A stretch of 64,000 nt of DNA from Streptomyces sp. GS7 (GTDB lineage Bacteria > Actinomycetota > Actinomycetes > Streptomycetales > Streptomycetaceae), in contig NZ_CP047146.1 of the NCBI RefSeq assembly GCF_009834125.1, forward strand, positions 5,883,501-5,947,500. Reading direction: 5' to 3'. Positions 52,143-61,141 of the stretch are shown piece after piece (position 1 is the first letter of the stretch; each line of letters begins with the position of its first letter). The position numbers and the translations under genes were made by a program. The notes beneath the pieces were generated by a model. It saw only the letters and a program-made list of their open reading frames with translations, had not been told where the DNA came from and did not search any database.

Positions 52143-52583
52143 CTACCTGCGCGTGGCTTCGGTCTCCACCAGCTCCTTGAAATGCTCCAGGTCGCTGCGC
52201 ACGCTCCGCTCGATGGCGACCGCCTGCGCGAACCCCTTCGGACCGCCGAAGGTCTCCTTGATCGTGCCCGGGTCGTACTCGAAACGGGCCTGGAGCCGGG
52301 TGTGCTCCCGGTCGATGGGCAGCAGCGAGAAGGTACCGGCGAGATCCGGCCCGCTCCTGGTCTGCCAGGTCATCACGTTCTCCATCTCGCGGTCGACGAT
52401 CTCGACCTCCAGCTCCTGCGTCGGGCCGGCGGCGTCCAGGTCCAGGTGGGTCCGCCGCTCACCGGCCGAACGGGCACCGCGCACACCGTTCACGAACCGC
52501 GGATAGACCTCCGCGCGATGGAGGCAGTCCCACGCCTTGTCGACCGGAACACTGATGTCGATGTGTTCTTCGAGAGTGCTCAT
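52143..52583 (-). CDS. SRPBCC-family protein (polyketide cyclase/dehydrase-like)
   Basis: A 146-residue START-like helix-grip protein: EEHIDISVPVDKAWDCLHRA then EVYPRFVNGV, MTWQTRSGPDLAGTFSLLP and a long C-terminal helix AIERSVRSDLEHFKELVET. Such proteins bind hydrophobic ligands; no polyketide genes are nearby, so a general lipid-binding or cyclase-like role remains open. ATG start at 52583. Confidence 0.85.
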   Translation of the reverse strand: MSTLEEHIDISVPVDKAWDCLHRAEVYPRFVNGVRGARSAGERRTHLDLDAAGPTQELEVEIVDREMENVMTWQTRSGPDLAGTFSLLPIDREHTRLQARFEYDPGTIKETFGGPKGFAQAVAIERSVRSDLEHFKELVETEATRR

Positions 52584-52710
52584 CGCACACCTCACAGCTC
52601 GTTTCACGGCTCCCCCGCTACGTATCCAGAGTCCTCCGCGCGACGGCCGGAGGCGACCCGAGTGCGCTCCGGGGCGGGGCGCTGCCGAGCGGCGTGCCGA
52701 TCCGCCGCCG

Positions 52711-53862
52711 CTACCCCCGCGGCGCGATCGCGAGGATCGCGACATCGTCGTGGAGCACACGGGTATGGCGCGGCAGATCGGTGTCGAGGAAGTCGATGAC
52801 ATCGGCGGGACCGGGAGCGGGCCGCCCCGCAAACCGGTCGCCGAGCCGTTCGAGCAGGGGATAGAAGTCCCCTGCCTGATCACGTGCCTCGACCAGCCCG
52901 TCGGTGCAGAGCAGCAGCACGTCGCCCGGTGCGAAGCGGTGCGTGTACGCGGTCGGGCGCTCGGCGGCCAGCCGGCCCAGCCCCAGCGGAAGGGCAGGCG
53001 GTCCGGAGAGGACGGTCACCTCGCCGCCGGAGATCAGCACCGGCTCGACATGCCCGTGGTTGATGATCGTCACCTGGTGGGCCCCGGCGTCGTACTCGAT
53101 CAGCGCCGCGGTCACGAACAGCTCGTCGTCCGGGATCTCCGCCGCCTCGCGCACCAGCCGCCGCTCCATACGGGACGCGACCTCCAGCAGATCCCCGGGT
53201 TCGTAGACCGCCTCGCGGAAGCAGCCGAGGACGTCGGCGACGGTGCGTACGGCCTGGAGCCCCTTCCCCCGGACATCGCCGATGATGGCCCGCTCGCCCG
53301 CCGGCGTGTCGTGGATGTCGTACAGGTCTCCGCCGACCGTCGTACCGACCTCACCGGAGCGGTAGAGCCCGGCGGCCAGCAGCGATCCGACCTGGTGCGG
53401 CACCGGCCGCAGCAGGGTCCGCATCAGCGCCTCGGCCACCGAGTTTGCCCGCACCAGCTGCCGCCGCTGGCGCTGCCGGTGCCCGGCCAGCGCCACGCCG
53501 AGCACCCCTACGACACCGGTGGAGATATAGGCGGCGACGTAGTTGTTCCCCCATAACTCGTGGATGTTGTGCCCCGTACAGCACGGGGTCCCCGCCAGTA
53601 CGGCCTCCAGTCCGACGGCGCATACCGTGACGACGGCGACGCCCACCGGGCCGAAGGCGAAGGCCGCCAGCACCGGCACGGCGATCAGCAGGAAGCTCAC
53701 CGCCCACTGCGTGGGCGTGACGAATTCCAGCAGCAGCACGAAGACGAAATAGGCGGGCGGCAGCCAGCGCATCCACGTGGGCACCGTCGGAACCTCGAAC
53801 CCGTTGCTGTCGACCAGCCCGGTGAGCCGGTTGGCCTCACGGCCACGGTCCCGCCGACTCAT
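52711..53862 (-). CDS. SpoIIE/RsbU-type PP2C phosphatase with membrane-embedded N-terminus
   Basis: A 383-residue protein. Residues about 25-130 contain three to four membrane segments (PPAYFVFVLLLEFV, FLLIAVPVLAAFAFG, VAAYISTGVVGVLGVALAG). The C-terminal SpoIIE domain (about 155-380) has VGGDLYDIHDTPAGERAIIG, DVRGKGLQAVRTVADVLG, GDVLLLCTDGLVEARDQAG and a final DDVAILAIA, all metal-site motifs. These phosphatases act on anti-anti-sigma factors in partner-switching stress pathways. An upstream GTG at 53880 is an alternative start. Confidence 0.92.
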   Translation of the reverse strand: MSRRDRGREANRLTGLVDSNGFEVPTVPTWMRWLPPAYFVFVLLLEFVTPTQWAVSFLLIAVPVLAAFAFGPVGVAVVTVCAVGLEAVLAGTPCCTGHNIHELWGNNYVAAYISTGVVGVLGVALAGHRQRQRRQLVRANSVAEALMRTLLRPVPHQVGSLLAAGLYRSGEVGTTVGGDLYDIHDTPAGERAIIGDVRGKGLQAVRTVADVLGCFREAVYEPGDLLEVASRMERRLVREAAEIPDDELFVTAALIEYDAGAHQVTIINHGHVEPVLISGGEVTVLSGPPALPLGLGRLAAERPTAYTHRFAPGDVLLLCTDGLVEARDQAGDFYPLLERLGDRFAGRPAPGPADVIDFLDTDLPRHTRVLHDDVAILAIAPRG

Positions 53863-54440
53863 CACAGCTCGAAGATCCACTCACGCGACCTGTTCACACG
53901 GACTCCTGTCACGGACTCCTGCCACGACCGTGCCACGGCCTTCAAGCCTGACGCCCCTGAACAGCCAACCCGACGATTACGCCATCGGCGGCATGTCACA
54001 TCCGCCGCCCCGCCGCCCTTCTCTTCCCTGCCCCGCTCCTCCACCACCGCGCCCGCCCACCGCAGCTACTGCTGCTGCCGGAAGGTGTACGCCGGGTCGG
54101 CGGCCCGGCGGGCCGGGAAGTCGTCGAAGGCGGTCCGGCGGCGCGGGGGCGGCGAAGGCCGTCAGCCCGGTGTTCTCCCCGGCTCGGGGCCGCCGCCACC
54201 GCGGCACGGTCGGCACGGACTCGACGAACGCCGCCGTGGTCCATGGCCGTTCACCTCCCGTACGGCACCGAAGGCGGCCCCCGGACCCAGCACGCTCCGG
54301 GCATGTCCGGTGCCCCGTCATCACTGCCGGCTGGCCGGAAACCGTCTTATCGCCGGGCAGCGGCGGATCTAGCGTTGACCACATGACCGGATTCGAAATC
54401 CGGTCACGGACATCGGGACGGATGCGGAGGGAGACGGTCC
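53863..54440. other. 578-base divergent intergenic region
   Basis: It carries the TetR promoter/operator at its right end. On the minus strand, 54066-54161 reads as an open segment with near-perfect G/C third positions ending in TAG (FDDFPARRAADPAYTFRQQQ at its end), but a stop lies 32 codons upstream and no start fits, so it is at most a gene relic. No other gene is supported. Confidence 0.4.
54375..54406 (+). promoter_or_regulatory. TetR autoregulatory promoter/operator
   Basis: TTGACC (54375-54380) is a strong -35 box. Immediately after it TGACCGGATT-CGA-AATCCGGTCA (54384-54406), a palindrome with perfect 10-bp arms, fills the spacer up to the -10, 35 bases from the TetR start. Confidence 0.8.
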
Positions 54441-55136
54441 GTGGAACGGTCGGAGCGCGGCGAGCGCATCCTGGAGGTGGCCGCGGAGCTGTTGCTCGCC
54501 TGGGGCTACGGGCGGGTGACGATCGACGAGATCGCCCGCCGGGCCAAGGTCGGCAAGGGGACGGTCTATCTGCACTGGAAAACCAAGGACGCGCTGCTGC
54601 TGACCGTCGTGCTCAAGGCCAAGTCCCGTGCCCTGCAGCGGAATTTGACGCGGATGCGCGCCGATCCGCTGGAGGTGCTGCCGAGCCGGATGATGGGCGC
54701 CTACTACGGCGACTTCCTGGCCGAGCCGGTGTTGCGCGCCCTGTACACCGACGACGTCGACGTCCTCGGCCGGCTCAACGACTCGGCGAAGAAGGAGCTC
54801 GCCGACCTCGTGGCCCTGGGCGACCACGTCCTGCGCCGCCATCTCGAAGTGCTGCGCGAGCACGGCCTGATGTACGCGGACACCGATGTGCGGCATCAGC
54901 AGTATGCGCTGATGGCCACGGCCACCGGCTTCTTCACGGCGGAGGCGTTGCTCTTCGACCGTGCGCCGGACACCCCGGAGATACGCGGCGGGATCTTCGC
55001 CGAGTCGGTCCGGAGAATGCTGGAGACGACGCCCTCCCCTGACGCGGCCGCTGCCGCCGCGCCCGAAGTCATCGCGCTCTACGAGGAGTTCGAGAGGCGC
55101 AGCGCGGAGGAGATGCGCCGGCAGCTGCGCGACTGA
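54441..55136 (+). CDS. TetR-family regulator of the adjacent P450
   Basis: A 231-residue regulator with helix-turn-helix GERILEVAAELLLAWGYGRV, then TIDEIARRAKVGKGTVYLHW and KTKDALLLTVV (residues 6-57). The C-terminal domain carries DPLEVLPSRMMGAYYGDFLA and is otherwise helical. The GTG start has GGAGGGAGACGG upstream. It is followed by the P450 gene after 32 bases in the same direction, so both are probably on one transcript controlled by the palindrome at 54384-54406. The ligand may be the P450 substrate. Confidence 0.9.
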   Translation: MERSERGERILEVAAELLLAWGYGRVTIDEIARRAKVGKGTVYLHWKTKDALLLTVVLKAKSRALQRNLTRMRADPLEVLPSRMMGAYYGDFLAEPVLRALYTDDVDVLGRLNDSAKKELADLVALGDHVLRRHLEVLREHGLMYADTDVRHQQYALMATATGFFTAEALLFDRAPDTPEIRGGIFAESVRRMLETTPSPDAAAAAAPEVIALYEEFERRSAEEMRRQLRD

Positions 55137-55168
55137 GCGACCTTTTCCCACCGAAGGAGAAAGAGACC

Positions 55169-56458
55169 ATGACGCAATTAGGCAAGTCACCCTTCGCCGA
55201 GCACGTCGGCAAACACCCCGGCGAGCCGAACTCCATGGACCCCGACCTGCTCCACGACCCGTTCACCGGCTACGGCGAGCTGCGGGAGAAGGGCCCGGTC
55301 ATCCGCGCCCGCTTCCTGGACGACACACCGGTGTGGTTCGTGACCCGCTTCGAGGAGGTCCGGCAGGTCCTGCGCGATCAGCGGTTCGCCAACGATCCGG
55401 CCTGCGCGCGGGGCAGTTCGGGCGAGGGATCGCCCACGACACGGCTCATGGACATGCTGGGACTGCCCGAGGACCTGCGCGTCTATCTGGCCCGCTCGAT
55501 CCTCACCATGGACGCCCCCGATCACACCCGCCTCCGGCGGCTCGTCTCGCGGGCCTTCACGGCACGGAAGATCACCGGTCTGCGGACCCGCGTCGAGGAG
55601 ATCGCGGACGACCTGCTGACCCGGCTCCCCGAGCACGCCGAGGACGGCGTCGTCGACCTCATCCGGCATTTCGCCTACCCCCTGCCGATCACGGTCATCT
55701 GCGAACTGGTCGGGATTCCCGAGGAGTACCGTCCGCAATGGCGGAAATGGGGAGCCGACCTCGTCTCGCGGGAGCCGGGACAGCTCGCCGAGGCGTTCCC
55801 CGCGATGATCGACCATATCCACGAACTGATTCGGGCCCGGCGCGAAGCCCTCACCGACGACCTGCTCAGCGAACTGATCCGTACGCATGACGACGACGGC
55901 AGCCGGCTCAGCGACGTCGAAATGGTCACCCTGGTCCTGACCCTCGTCCTCGCCGGTCACGAAACCACCGCCCACCTCATAGGCAACGGCACGGCGGCGC
56001 TGCTCGCCCACCCCGACCAGCTGCGCCTGCTCAAGGCCGATCCGGCTCTTCTCCCGCGCGCCGTCCACGAGTTGCTGCGCTGGTGCGGTCCGGTGCAGAT
56101 GACCCAGTTGCGGTACGCCACCGAGGACGTCGAGCTGGCCGGTACGCGGATCCGGAAGGGCGACGCCGTGCAGCTCATCCTGGTGTCGGCGAATCACGAT
56201 CCCCGTCACTACGCCGATCCCACGCGGCTCGATCTGACCCGCCATCCCGCGGGCCAGGCGGAGAACCATGTCGGTTTCGGCCATGGCATGCACTACTGCC
56301 TGGGCGCCACACTGGCCCGCCAGGAGGGGGAGGTCGCCTTCGGCAAGCTGCTCGCCCACTATCCGGAGGTGTCGCTCGCGGTGGCACCGGAGGAGCTGGA
56401 ACGGGTGCCGGCGCCGGGCAACTGGCGGCTGGCGTCGCTGCCGTTGCGCCTGGGCTGA
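55169..56458 (+). CDS. Cytochrome P450 (CYP107-like) with early TTA codon
   Basis: A 429-residue soluble class I P450 monooxygenase. The I-helix oxygen-activation motif is AGHET (262-266), the K-helix E301LLR304 is intact, and heme-binding FGHGMHYCLG puts the ligand at Cys377. Start ATG follows GAAGGAGAAAGAGACC. Codon 4 is TTA (55178-55180), the rare leucine codon read by the bldA tRNA in Streptomyces, implying translation mainly in late growth. No ferredoxin is adjacent. The substrate is unknown; sequence resembles macrolide or fatty-acid hydroxylating families. Confidence 0.94.
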   Translation: MTQLGKSPFAEHVGKHPGEPNSMDPDLLHDPFTGYGELREKGPVIRARFLDDTPVWFVTRFEEVRQVLRDQRFANDPACARGSSGEGSPTTRLMDMLGLPEDLRVYLARSILTMDAPDHTRLRRLVSRAFTARKITGLRTRVEEIADDLLTRLPEHAEDGVVDLIRHFAYPLPITVICELVGIPEEYRPQWRKWGADLVSREPGQLAEAFPAMIDHIHELIRARREALTDDLLSELIRTHDDDGSRLSDVEMVTLVLTLVLAGHETTAHLIGNGTAALLAHPDQLRLLKADPALLPRAVHELLRWCGPVQMTQLRYATEDVELAGTRIRKGDAVQLILVSANHDPRHYADPTRLDLTRHPAGQAENHVGFGHGMHYCLGATLARQEGEVAFGKLLAHYPEVSLAVAPEELERVPAPGNWRLASLPLRLG

Positions 56459-56483
56459 GACCGCGGTCCCTCGCACGAGCCGG

Positions 56484-57539
56484 TCAGCCGCTGCCGGGTA
56501 CGCCGGCCCGTCGCGTGCTCCAGCCGTCGATCGGGACCGTACCGAGCCGGTAGCCGTGCTCGTCCAGGAGATGGCCGCTCAGCTTCATCGGCCACAGGGC
56601 GACGGCGCGGTCGCCGATGACGATGCCCGGCACCTTCTCGGTGACCCGGCTCTCCAGCCGCTGGATGTCGTCGACCGACCGCACCCACGCGATGATCAGC
56701 AGGTTGTGCCGGCCGGTGATGCCGGCGCAGAGCCGGATGTCGCTCATGCCCGCGATACCGCGGGCCGCCCGCTCGACGGTGTCCGCCGGGACACCGGCCC
56801 ACAGCACGGCGGCGACCGGGCGCTTCGACAGCGGGCGGGCGATCTCGCAGCGGGCGTGCACGGCACCCTCGTCGAGCAGGCGCCGGGTCCGTCTGCGCAC
56901 GGTGTCGACGCTCGCCCCGCAGCGCTCGGCGAGAGCGGTGTAGGGAGCCCGTCCGTCCGCGGAGAGCGCGACGATGATCCGGCGGTCCAGATCGGTCAGG
57001 GTGAGGGGGCCGGGCCGGTGGCCGCGGGACGGCTGGTCCGCGGCGAGCCGGGCGACCTGAGCGGGACGCAGCGAGCGCAGGCGCCAGCGGCTGCCCTCGG
57101 CGTAGATGGCGCCCGCCAGGTGGATCCGGCGGGCCGTGACGCCGGGCAGGGCGCCCAGCACGGTCGTGGACCAGTACGAGAGGGCGGCCAGGTCGGTGGT
57201 CATGACGGTGAGCAGCAGGTCGCGGTCGCCGGTGACGTGCTCGACGGTCGAGACCACCGGCTGCCGCGTCAACTGCTCGGCCACCTCCAGCAGTCGGCCG
57301 TTGGCGCAGTCGACCTCGACGAACGCCAGGCAGCCGTGCCCGGACACGGCCAGCGCCGGCCCGGGATAGCAGCTGATCCACGCCGCGCCCTGTTCGGTGA
57401 GCCGGCTCCAGCGGCGGGCGAGGGTGACCGCGTCCAGTCCGAGGACCCCGGCGATCCGGGCCCAGCTGGCCCGGGGGCTGATCTGCAGAGCGTGGACGAG
57501 GGACGAGTCCACCTCGTCCAGTCCGCCGAAATCCTGCAC
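56484..57539 (-). CDS. Tandem Lrp/AsnC regulator
   Basis: A 351-residue protein with two Lrp/AsnC units: the first (1-155) with VDSSLVHALQISPRASWARI, GVLGLDAVTLARRWSRL and a RAM domain HGCLAFVEVDCANGRL; the second (175-335) with LTDLDRRIIVALSADGRAPY, ALAERCGASVDTVRRRTRRL and VAAVLWAGVPADTVERA. The double arrangement is roughly twice normal length and occurs in actinobacteria. GTG start. It is divergent from the M20 amidohydrolase gene, its likely target. Confidence 0.9.
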   Translation of the reverse strand: MQDFGGLDEVDSSLVHALQISPRASWARIAGVLGLDAVTLARRWSRLTEQGAAWISCYPGPALAVSGHGCLAFVEVDCANGRLLEVAEQLTRQPVVSTVEHVTGDRDLLLTVMTTDLAALSYWSTTVLGALPGVTARRIHLAGAIYAEGSRWRLRSLRPAQVARLAADQPSRGHRPGPLTLTDLDRRIIVALSADGRAPYTALAERCGASVDTVRRRTRRLLDEGAVHARCEIARPLSKRPVAAVLWAGVPADTVERAARGIAGMSDIRLCAGITGRHNLLIIAWVRSVDDIQRLESRVTEKVPGIVIGDRAVALWPMKLSGHLLDEHGYRLGTVPIDGWSTRRAGVPGSG

Positions 57540-57683
57540 CGGGGCGTCCTCTCTGCGTTTTTCCGGCGTTTTCTGGTCGCGACGCGCGCGGCAGCTTCAG
57601 CGTAGGGGCATGCGCAGGCGGACCGCGGACGGGTGCGCAGGCCGGACCGCAGCCGGGCCGGCAGGCCAGGATCGGAGAGACGG

Positions 57684-58922
57684 ATGTCGGTAACGGGAAC
57701 AACGGGCACGGAGTCGTCACTGCTGGCGGACGCAGAAGAGATCCAGGAGGAGCTGGTCGCGCTGCGGCGGGCCCTGCACCGGGAGCCCGAGCTGGGGCTG
57801 GAGTTGCCCCGTACACAGGAGCGGGTCCTCACGGCGCTGGACGGCCTGCCGTTGGAGATCACCCTCGGCAAGGGGCTCAGCTCCGTGACCGCGGTACTGC
57901 GCGGCGGCGAACCGGGAGGAGCGGTGCTGCTGCGGGCGGACATGGACGCGCTGCCGGTGCAGGAGGCGTCCGGTGTCGCATACGCCTCGCAGCAGGCCGG
58001 GCGGATGCACGCATGTGGCCACGATCTGCACACGGCCGGCCTGGTGGGGGCCGCCAGGCTGCTCTGCGAGCGGCGGGCGCAGCTCCGGGGCGATGTGGTG
58101 TTCATGTTCCAGCCCGGCGAGGAGGGGCACAACGGGGCCGCCGAGATGATCGCGGAGGGCGTGCTGGAGGCGGCCGGGAAGCCGCTGGACGCCGCGTACG
58201 CGCTCCATGTCGCCGCCAACCAGGTGCCGCAGGGCATGGTGGCCAGCCGCCCCGGCACGGTGATGACCGCGTCGGATGTGCTGAAGGTGACGGTACGGGG
58301 GCGCGGCGGCCACGGTTCGGCCCCGCACTCCGCGCTCGACCCGGTGCCGGTGGCCTGCGAGATGGTCACGGCCATCCAGGGCTGGACCTCCCGCACCTTC
58401 GACATCTTCGACCCGGTGGTGGTCTCCGTGGGCAGTCTGCACGCCGGGGCGCAGCACAACGTCATTCCGGAGACCGCCGTCTTGGAGGCGACCGTCCGCA
58501 GCTATTCGGCGGCCAACCAGGAGCGGCTGGCCGAGGGGCTGCCGCGGCTGGTACGCGGTATCGCCGCGGCGCACGGCCTGGAGGCCGAGGTCGACTACCG
58601 GGTGATGTATCCCGTCACCGTCAACGAGCCGGCGGAGACCGCGTTCGCGCTGGAGGCGGCGCGGGCGCTGCTCGGCGACGCACACGTCTGGCTGGCCCCG
58701 CGGCCGCACAGCGGCTCGGAGGACTTCTCGCTCGTACTGGCGCAGGTGCCCGGTGCGATGCTGCTGGTGGGCGCCGTCCCCGAGGGGACCGATCCCGCGA
58801 CGGCTCCGATGAACCACTCCCCCGAGGCGGTGTTCGACGACGCCGTGCTGGCTCGGCAGGCCGCGCTGCTGGCGACGTTGGCGGCGCAACGACTGGACCG
58901 CGGAACACTCGCCGCCCAGTAG
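57684..58922 (+). CDS. M20-family amidohydrolase (hippurate hydrolase/N-acyl-amino-acid type)
   Basis: A 412-residue metallo-amidohydrolase. Zinc-site motifs: VLLRADMDALPVQE, MHACGHDLHTAGLVGAARLL, FMFQPGEEGHNGAAEMI (Glu-Glu pair), and late HSGSEDFSLVL. The dimerisation domain has GRGGHGSAPHSALDPVPVAC. It cleaves N-acyl or N-benzoyl amino acids in the cytoplasm. Start at 57684 has GGAGAGACGG upstream. Controlled probably by the divergent tandem Lrp protein, which suggests amino-acid induction. Confidence 0.93.
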   Translation: MSVTGTTGTESSLLADAEEIQEELVALRRALHREPELGLELPRTQERVLTALDGLPLEITLGKGLSSVTAVLRGGEPGGAVLLRADMDALPVQEASGVAYASQQAGRMHACGHDLHTAGLVGAARLLCERRAQLRGDVVFMFQPGEEGHNGAAEMIAEGVLEAAGKPLDAAYALHVAANQVPQGMVASRPGTVMTASDVLKVTVRGRGGHGSAPHSALDPVPVACEMVTAIQGWTSRTFDIFDPVVVSVGSLHAGAQHNVIPETAVLEATVRSYSAANQERLAEGLPRLVRGIAAAHGLEAEVDYRVMYPVTVNEPAETAFALEAARALLGDAHVWLAPRPHSGSEDFSLVLAQVPGAMLLVGAVPEGTDPATAPMNHSPEAVFDDAVLARQAALLATLAAQRLDRGTLAAQ

Positions 58923-59036
58923 CGCCCACCCGACATCGCGGGCCCACCGGACACCGCACGGAACACACGGGGCCGGGCCGCGGCCCGTCCCGTAAATCGG
59001 CTGGCGCGGGCGCGCTCCCGTGCCGAGGATCACCGC

Positions 59037-59600
59037 ATGGCTCCCACGGACCCGTTCCTCACCACAGCGCGCCTCGCCCTGCGTCCCTTCGCCGACACGG
59101 AGGCCGACCTGGACCTCGTCGTGGCACTCGACAGCGATCCGGAGGTGATGCGGTACATCACCGGAGGCCGCCCGATGACACGGACCGAGATCCGCGCCGA
59201 GTCCTTCGCGCGGATGCTGCACGGCGGTTTCTGGGCGACCCATCTGCGGGAGACCGGCGAGTTCCTCGGCTGGCACTGCCTCCGCCCCGACACCGACGGC
59301 CCGACGGCCTCCGCCGACCTCGGCTACCGGCTGCGGAAGGCGGCGTGGCGCAGGGGATTCGCCACGGAGGGGGCGCTCGCCCTGATAGCGAGGGGGTTCG
59401 GCGAGCTGGGCTTCGACCGGATCACCGCCAACACCATGTCCGTGAACACCGGCTCGCGCCGTGTCATGGAGAAGTGCGGCCTCACCTACGCCCGCACCTA
59501 CTACGAGGAGTGGCCCTATCCGGTCGCGGGCGACGAGCACGGGGACGTGGAGTACGTACTGACCCGCGAGGAGTGGTCGGCCCGCCGGCAGGCCGGGTAG
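59037..59600 (+). CDS. GNAT acetyltransferase (RimJ/RimL-like)
   Basis: A 187-residue acetyltransferase of the ribosomal-protein/small-molecule type: TTARLALRPFADTEADLDLV, DLGYRLRKAAWRRGFATEGA (acetyl-CoA loop RKAAWRRGFAT) and ITANTMSVNTGSRRVMEKCG followed by LTYARTYYEEWPYPV. The N-x-x-S-x-x-V-x-x-K-x-G pattern is diagnostic. Target unknown. Ends in a perfect terminator overlapping its stop codon. Confidence 0.9.
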   Translation: MAPTDPFLTTARLALRPFADTEADLDLVVALDSDPEVMRYITGGRPMTRTEIRAESFARMLHGGFWATHLRETGEFLGWHCLRPDTDGPTASADLGYRLRKAAWRRGFATEGALALIARGFGELGFDRITANTMSVNTGSRRVMEKCGLTYARTYYEEWPYPVAGDEHGDVEYVLTREEWSARRQAG

Positions 59601-59633
59601 GGCCTGTCCGACGGGCCGGGGTCGGACAGGCCC
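59600..59633 (+). terminator. Terminator after the GNAT gene
   Basis: GGGCCTGTCCGAC (59600-59612) and GTCGGACAGGCCC (59621-59633), a 13-bp perfect stem with an 8-base loop, starting at the last base of the stop codon. Confidence 0.8.
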
Positions 59634-59764
59634 TGACCCGACGAGTCCCCCAGGGCGGCCCCTCGGCGCCACTGCCCACCGATCACCCCGATCACCCCAC
59701 CCTCCCCATCACCACCGGATACGGTCGCGACACGCGTGCGCGACACCATGGAGGCATGAGGACG

Positions 59765-60196
59765 ATGACGCCCACGACGGCCGCGCGGCCGCCGACGCCC
59801 GCGCGGAGCGACCCCGTCCTCGTCTACGACGGCGACTGCGGCTTCTGCACCACCGCGGTCGCCTTCGCCGAGCGGCACCTCCGCCCCCGCTGCCGGGTCA
59901 CGGCGTGGCAGTTCGCGGATCTGGACGCGCTCGGGATCACCGAGCAGCGGTCGGAGTACGAAGTGCTCTGGGTCACTCCGACGGGAACCGTGTACGGCGG
60001 CGCCCAGGCCGTCGCCAGGCTGCTGCTGCGCACCGGCGGCCCATGGGCCGTCGTGGGCGCCGTACTCACCCTGCCTCCGGTGCGCTGGCTCGCCCACGGC
60101 GCCTACCGGCTCATCGCCCGCAACCGCCACCGCATGCCCGGCGGCACCCCGGCCTGCGCCCTGCCCTCCAACAACAGGCCCACTCCCCCGAGTTGA
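59765..60196 (+). CDS. DCC-family thiol-disulfide oxidoreductase-like protein (DUF393)
   Basis: A 143-residue protein with the DCC signature VLVYDGDCGFCTTAVAFAER; the DxxCxxC-type pair (CGFC) is a possible redox site. A VLWVTPTGTVYGGAQAVARL segment and a basic C-terminus (LIARNRHRMPGG) follow, as in the family. Start at 59765 has GGAGG ten bases upstream; an ATG three codons earlier is too close to that site. Confidence 0.82.
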   Translation: MTPTTAARPPTPARSDPVLVYDGDCGFCTTAVAFAERHLRPRCRVTAWQFADLDALGITEQRSEYEVLWVTPTGTVYGGAQAVARLLLRTGGPWAVVGAVLTLPPVRWLAHGAYRLIARNRHRMPGGTPACALPSNNRPTPPS

Positions 60197-60245
60197 CCGT
60201 CCACGGCCCCGCCCCACCGACGACGCGGACGCCCCGGACGACCAC

Positions 60246-60280
60246 CTACCGGCTACCGGCTACCGGCTACCGGCTACCGG
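60246..60280. repeat. Five tandem copies of CTACCGG
   Basis: A 7-base unit repeated five times exactly, overlapping the end of the LysR-like gene: the last unit supplies its TAG stop (60274-60276). Because the unit is not a multiple of three, TAG appears in all three minus-strand frames. Confidence 0.9.
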
Positions 60281-61083
60281 CGGGGCTTCCCCCGCTTGCC
60301 GCCGCCTCCCTTGGAGCCGCCGGCTCCCCGCCGCGCACCCCCGGTCGCCCTGCCCGCCGACTTACCGACCGGCTTGCCCGCCGCCTTCCCGGTCGACCTG
60401 CCGCCCGTGGGCTTGCGCCCCCCACCGCTCTTCTCGGGGCGCTTGTCCTTCTGCTCCGCCGATGCGGCCGGTCGGCGGCCTCGGGTGCTGTTGACCGTCC
60501 GCCCGCGGACGATCCCGATGAAGTCCTCCACCAGATCGGTGGTCCCGTCCTCCCGCCACGACAGCGCGACCCGCGATTCCGGGGTACCCGTGACCGGCCG
60601 GTAGGTGAGGTCCCGCCGGTGGTGCAGGCGGGCGAGCGACTGCGGGACGACCAGCAGTCCCACCCCCGCCGCCACCAGCTCGATGGCGTCCGCCGTCGTG
60701 GCGGGCCGCTCGATCGCCGGCCGGCCCGGCGGACACTCCCAGTCGAGCGTGTCGTCGAGGGGGTGCAGCACGATGTCGTCGGCAAGATCCTCGGCGGTGA
60801 CCTCGTCGGCCGCGGCCACGAGGTGGTCCTTCGGGACCACGACCACCGTCGTCTCGGTGTAGAGGGGGATGGCGCTGAGGTCCGTCCGGTCGGTCGGCAA
60901 CCGCAGCAGACCCGCGTCGGCACCCCCGTCCCGCAGCGCATCGGCCGCTTCGGCGGCGGACACCTGCACGAGATGCAGCGGGACGTCGGGCAGGCGCTCG
61001 TTCCAGATCCGCACCCACTTGGCGGGCGTCACTCCCGGGACGTACGCGAGCCGGAACGAAGGGGATGCTTCCGAGCCTGTCAC
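60274..61083 (-). CDS. LysR-type effector-binding domain without helix-turn-helix, with basic tail
   Basis: A 269-residue protein. Residues 10-200 are a LysR substrate-binding domain: FRLAYVPGVTPAKWVRIWNE, LHLVQVSAAEAADALRDGGA, DAGLLRLPTDRTDLSAIPLY and GVGLLVVPQSLARLH. It has no N-terminal DNA-binding domain; translation starts at a GTG directly before it. Residues 205-269 are a Lys/Arg/Gly-rich disordered tail (GKAAGKPVGKSAGRATGG and similar), like histone-H1-type tails, which could bind DNA or RNA instead. Divergent from DUF5997, a pairing common in Streptomyces in my recollection. Role unknown. Confidence 0.8.
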   Translation of the reverse strand: MTGSEASPSFRLAYVPGVTPAKWVRIWNERLPDVPLHLVQVSAAEAADALRDGGADAGLLRLPTDRTDLSAIPLYTETTVVVVPKDHLVAAADEVTAEDLADDIVLHPLDDTLDWECPPGRPAIERPATTADAIELVAAGVGLLVVPQSLARLHHRRDLTYRPVTGTPESRVALSWREDGTTDLVEDFIGIVRGRTVNSTRGRRPAASAEQKDKRPEKSGGGRKPTGGRSTGKAAGKPVGKSAGRATGGARRGAGGSKGGGGKRGKPRR

Positions 61084-61141
61084 CCCGCCAGGTTACCGGC
61101 CGTGGTCAGCGACCGCGCACACGCTCGATACCCTGGACAGC

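Noticed and set aside
53996..54384. Small minus-strand frames between the SpoIIE-type and TetR genes
   Set aside because: Translations are low-complexity Arg/Ala/Pro; the frame covering the TetR operator would conflict with the clear palindromic promoter.
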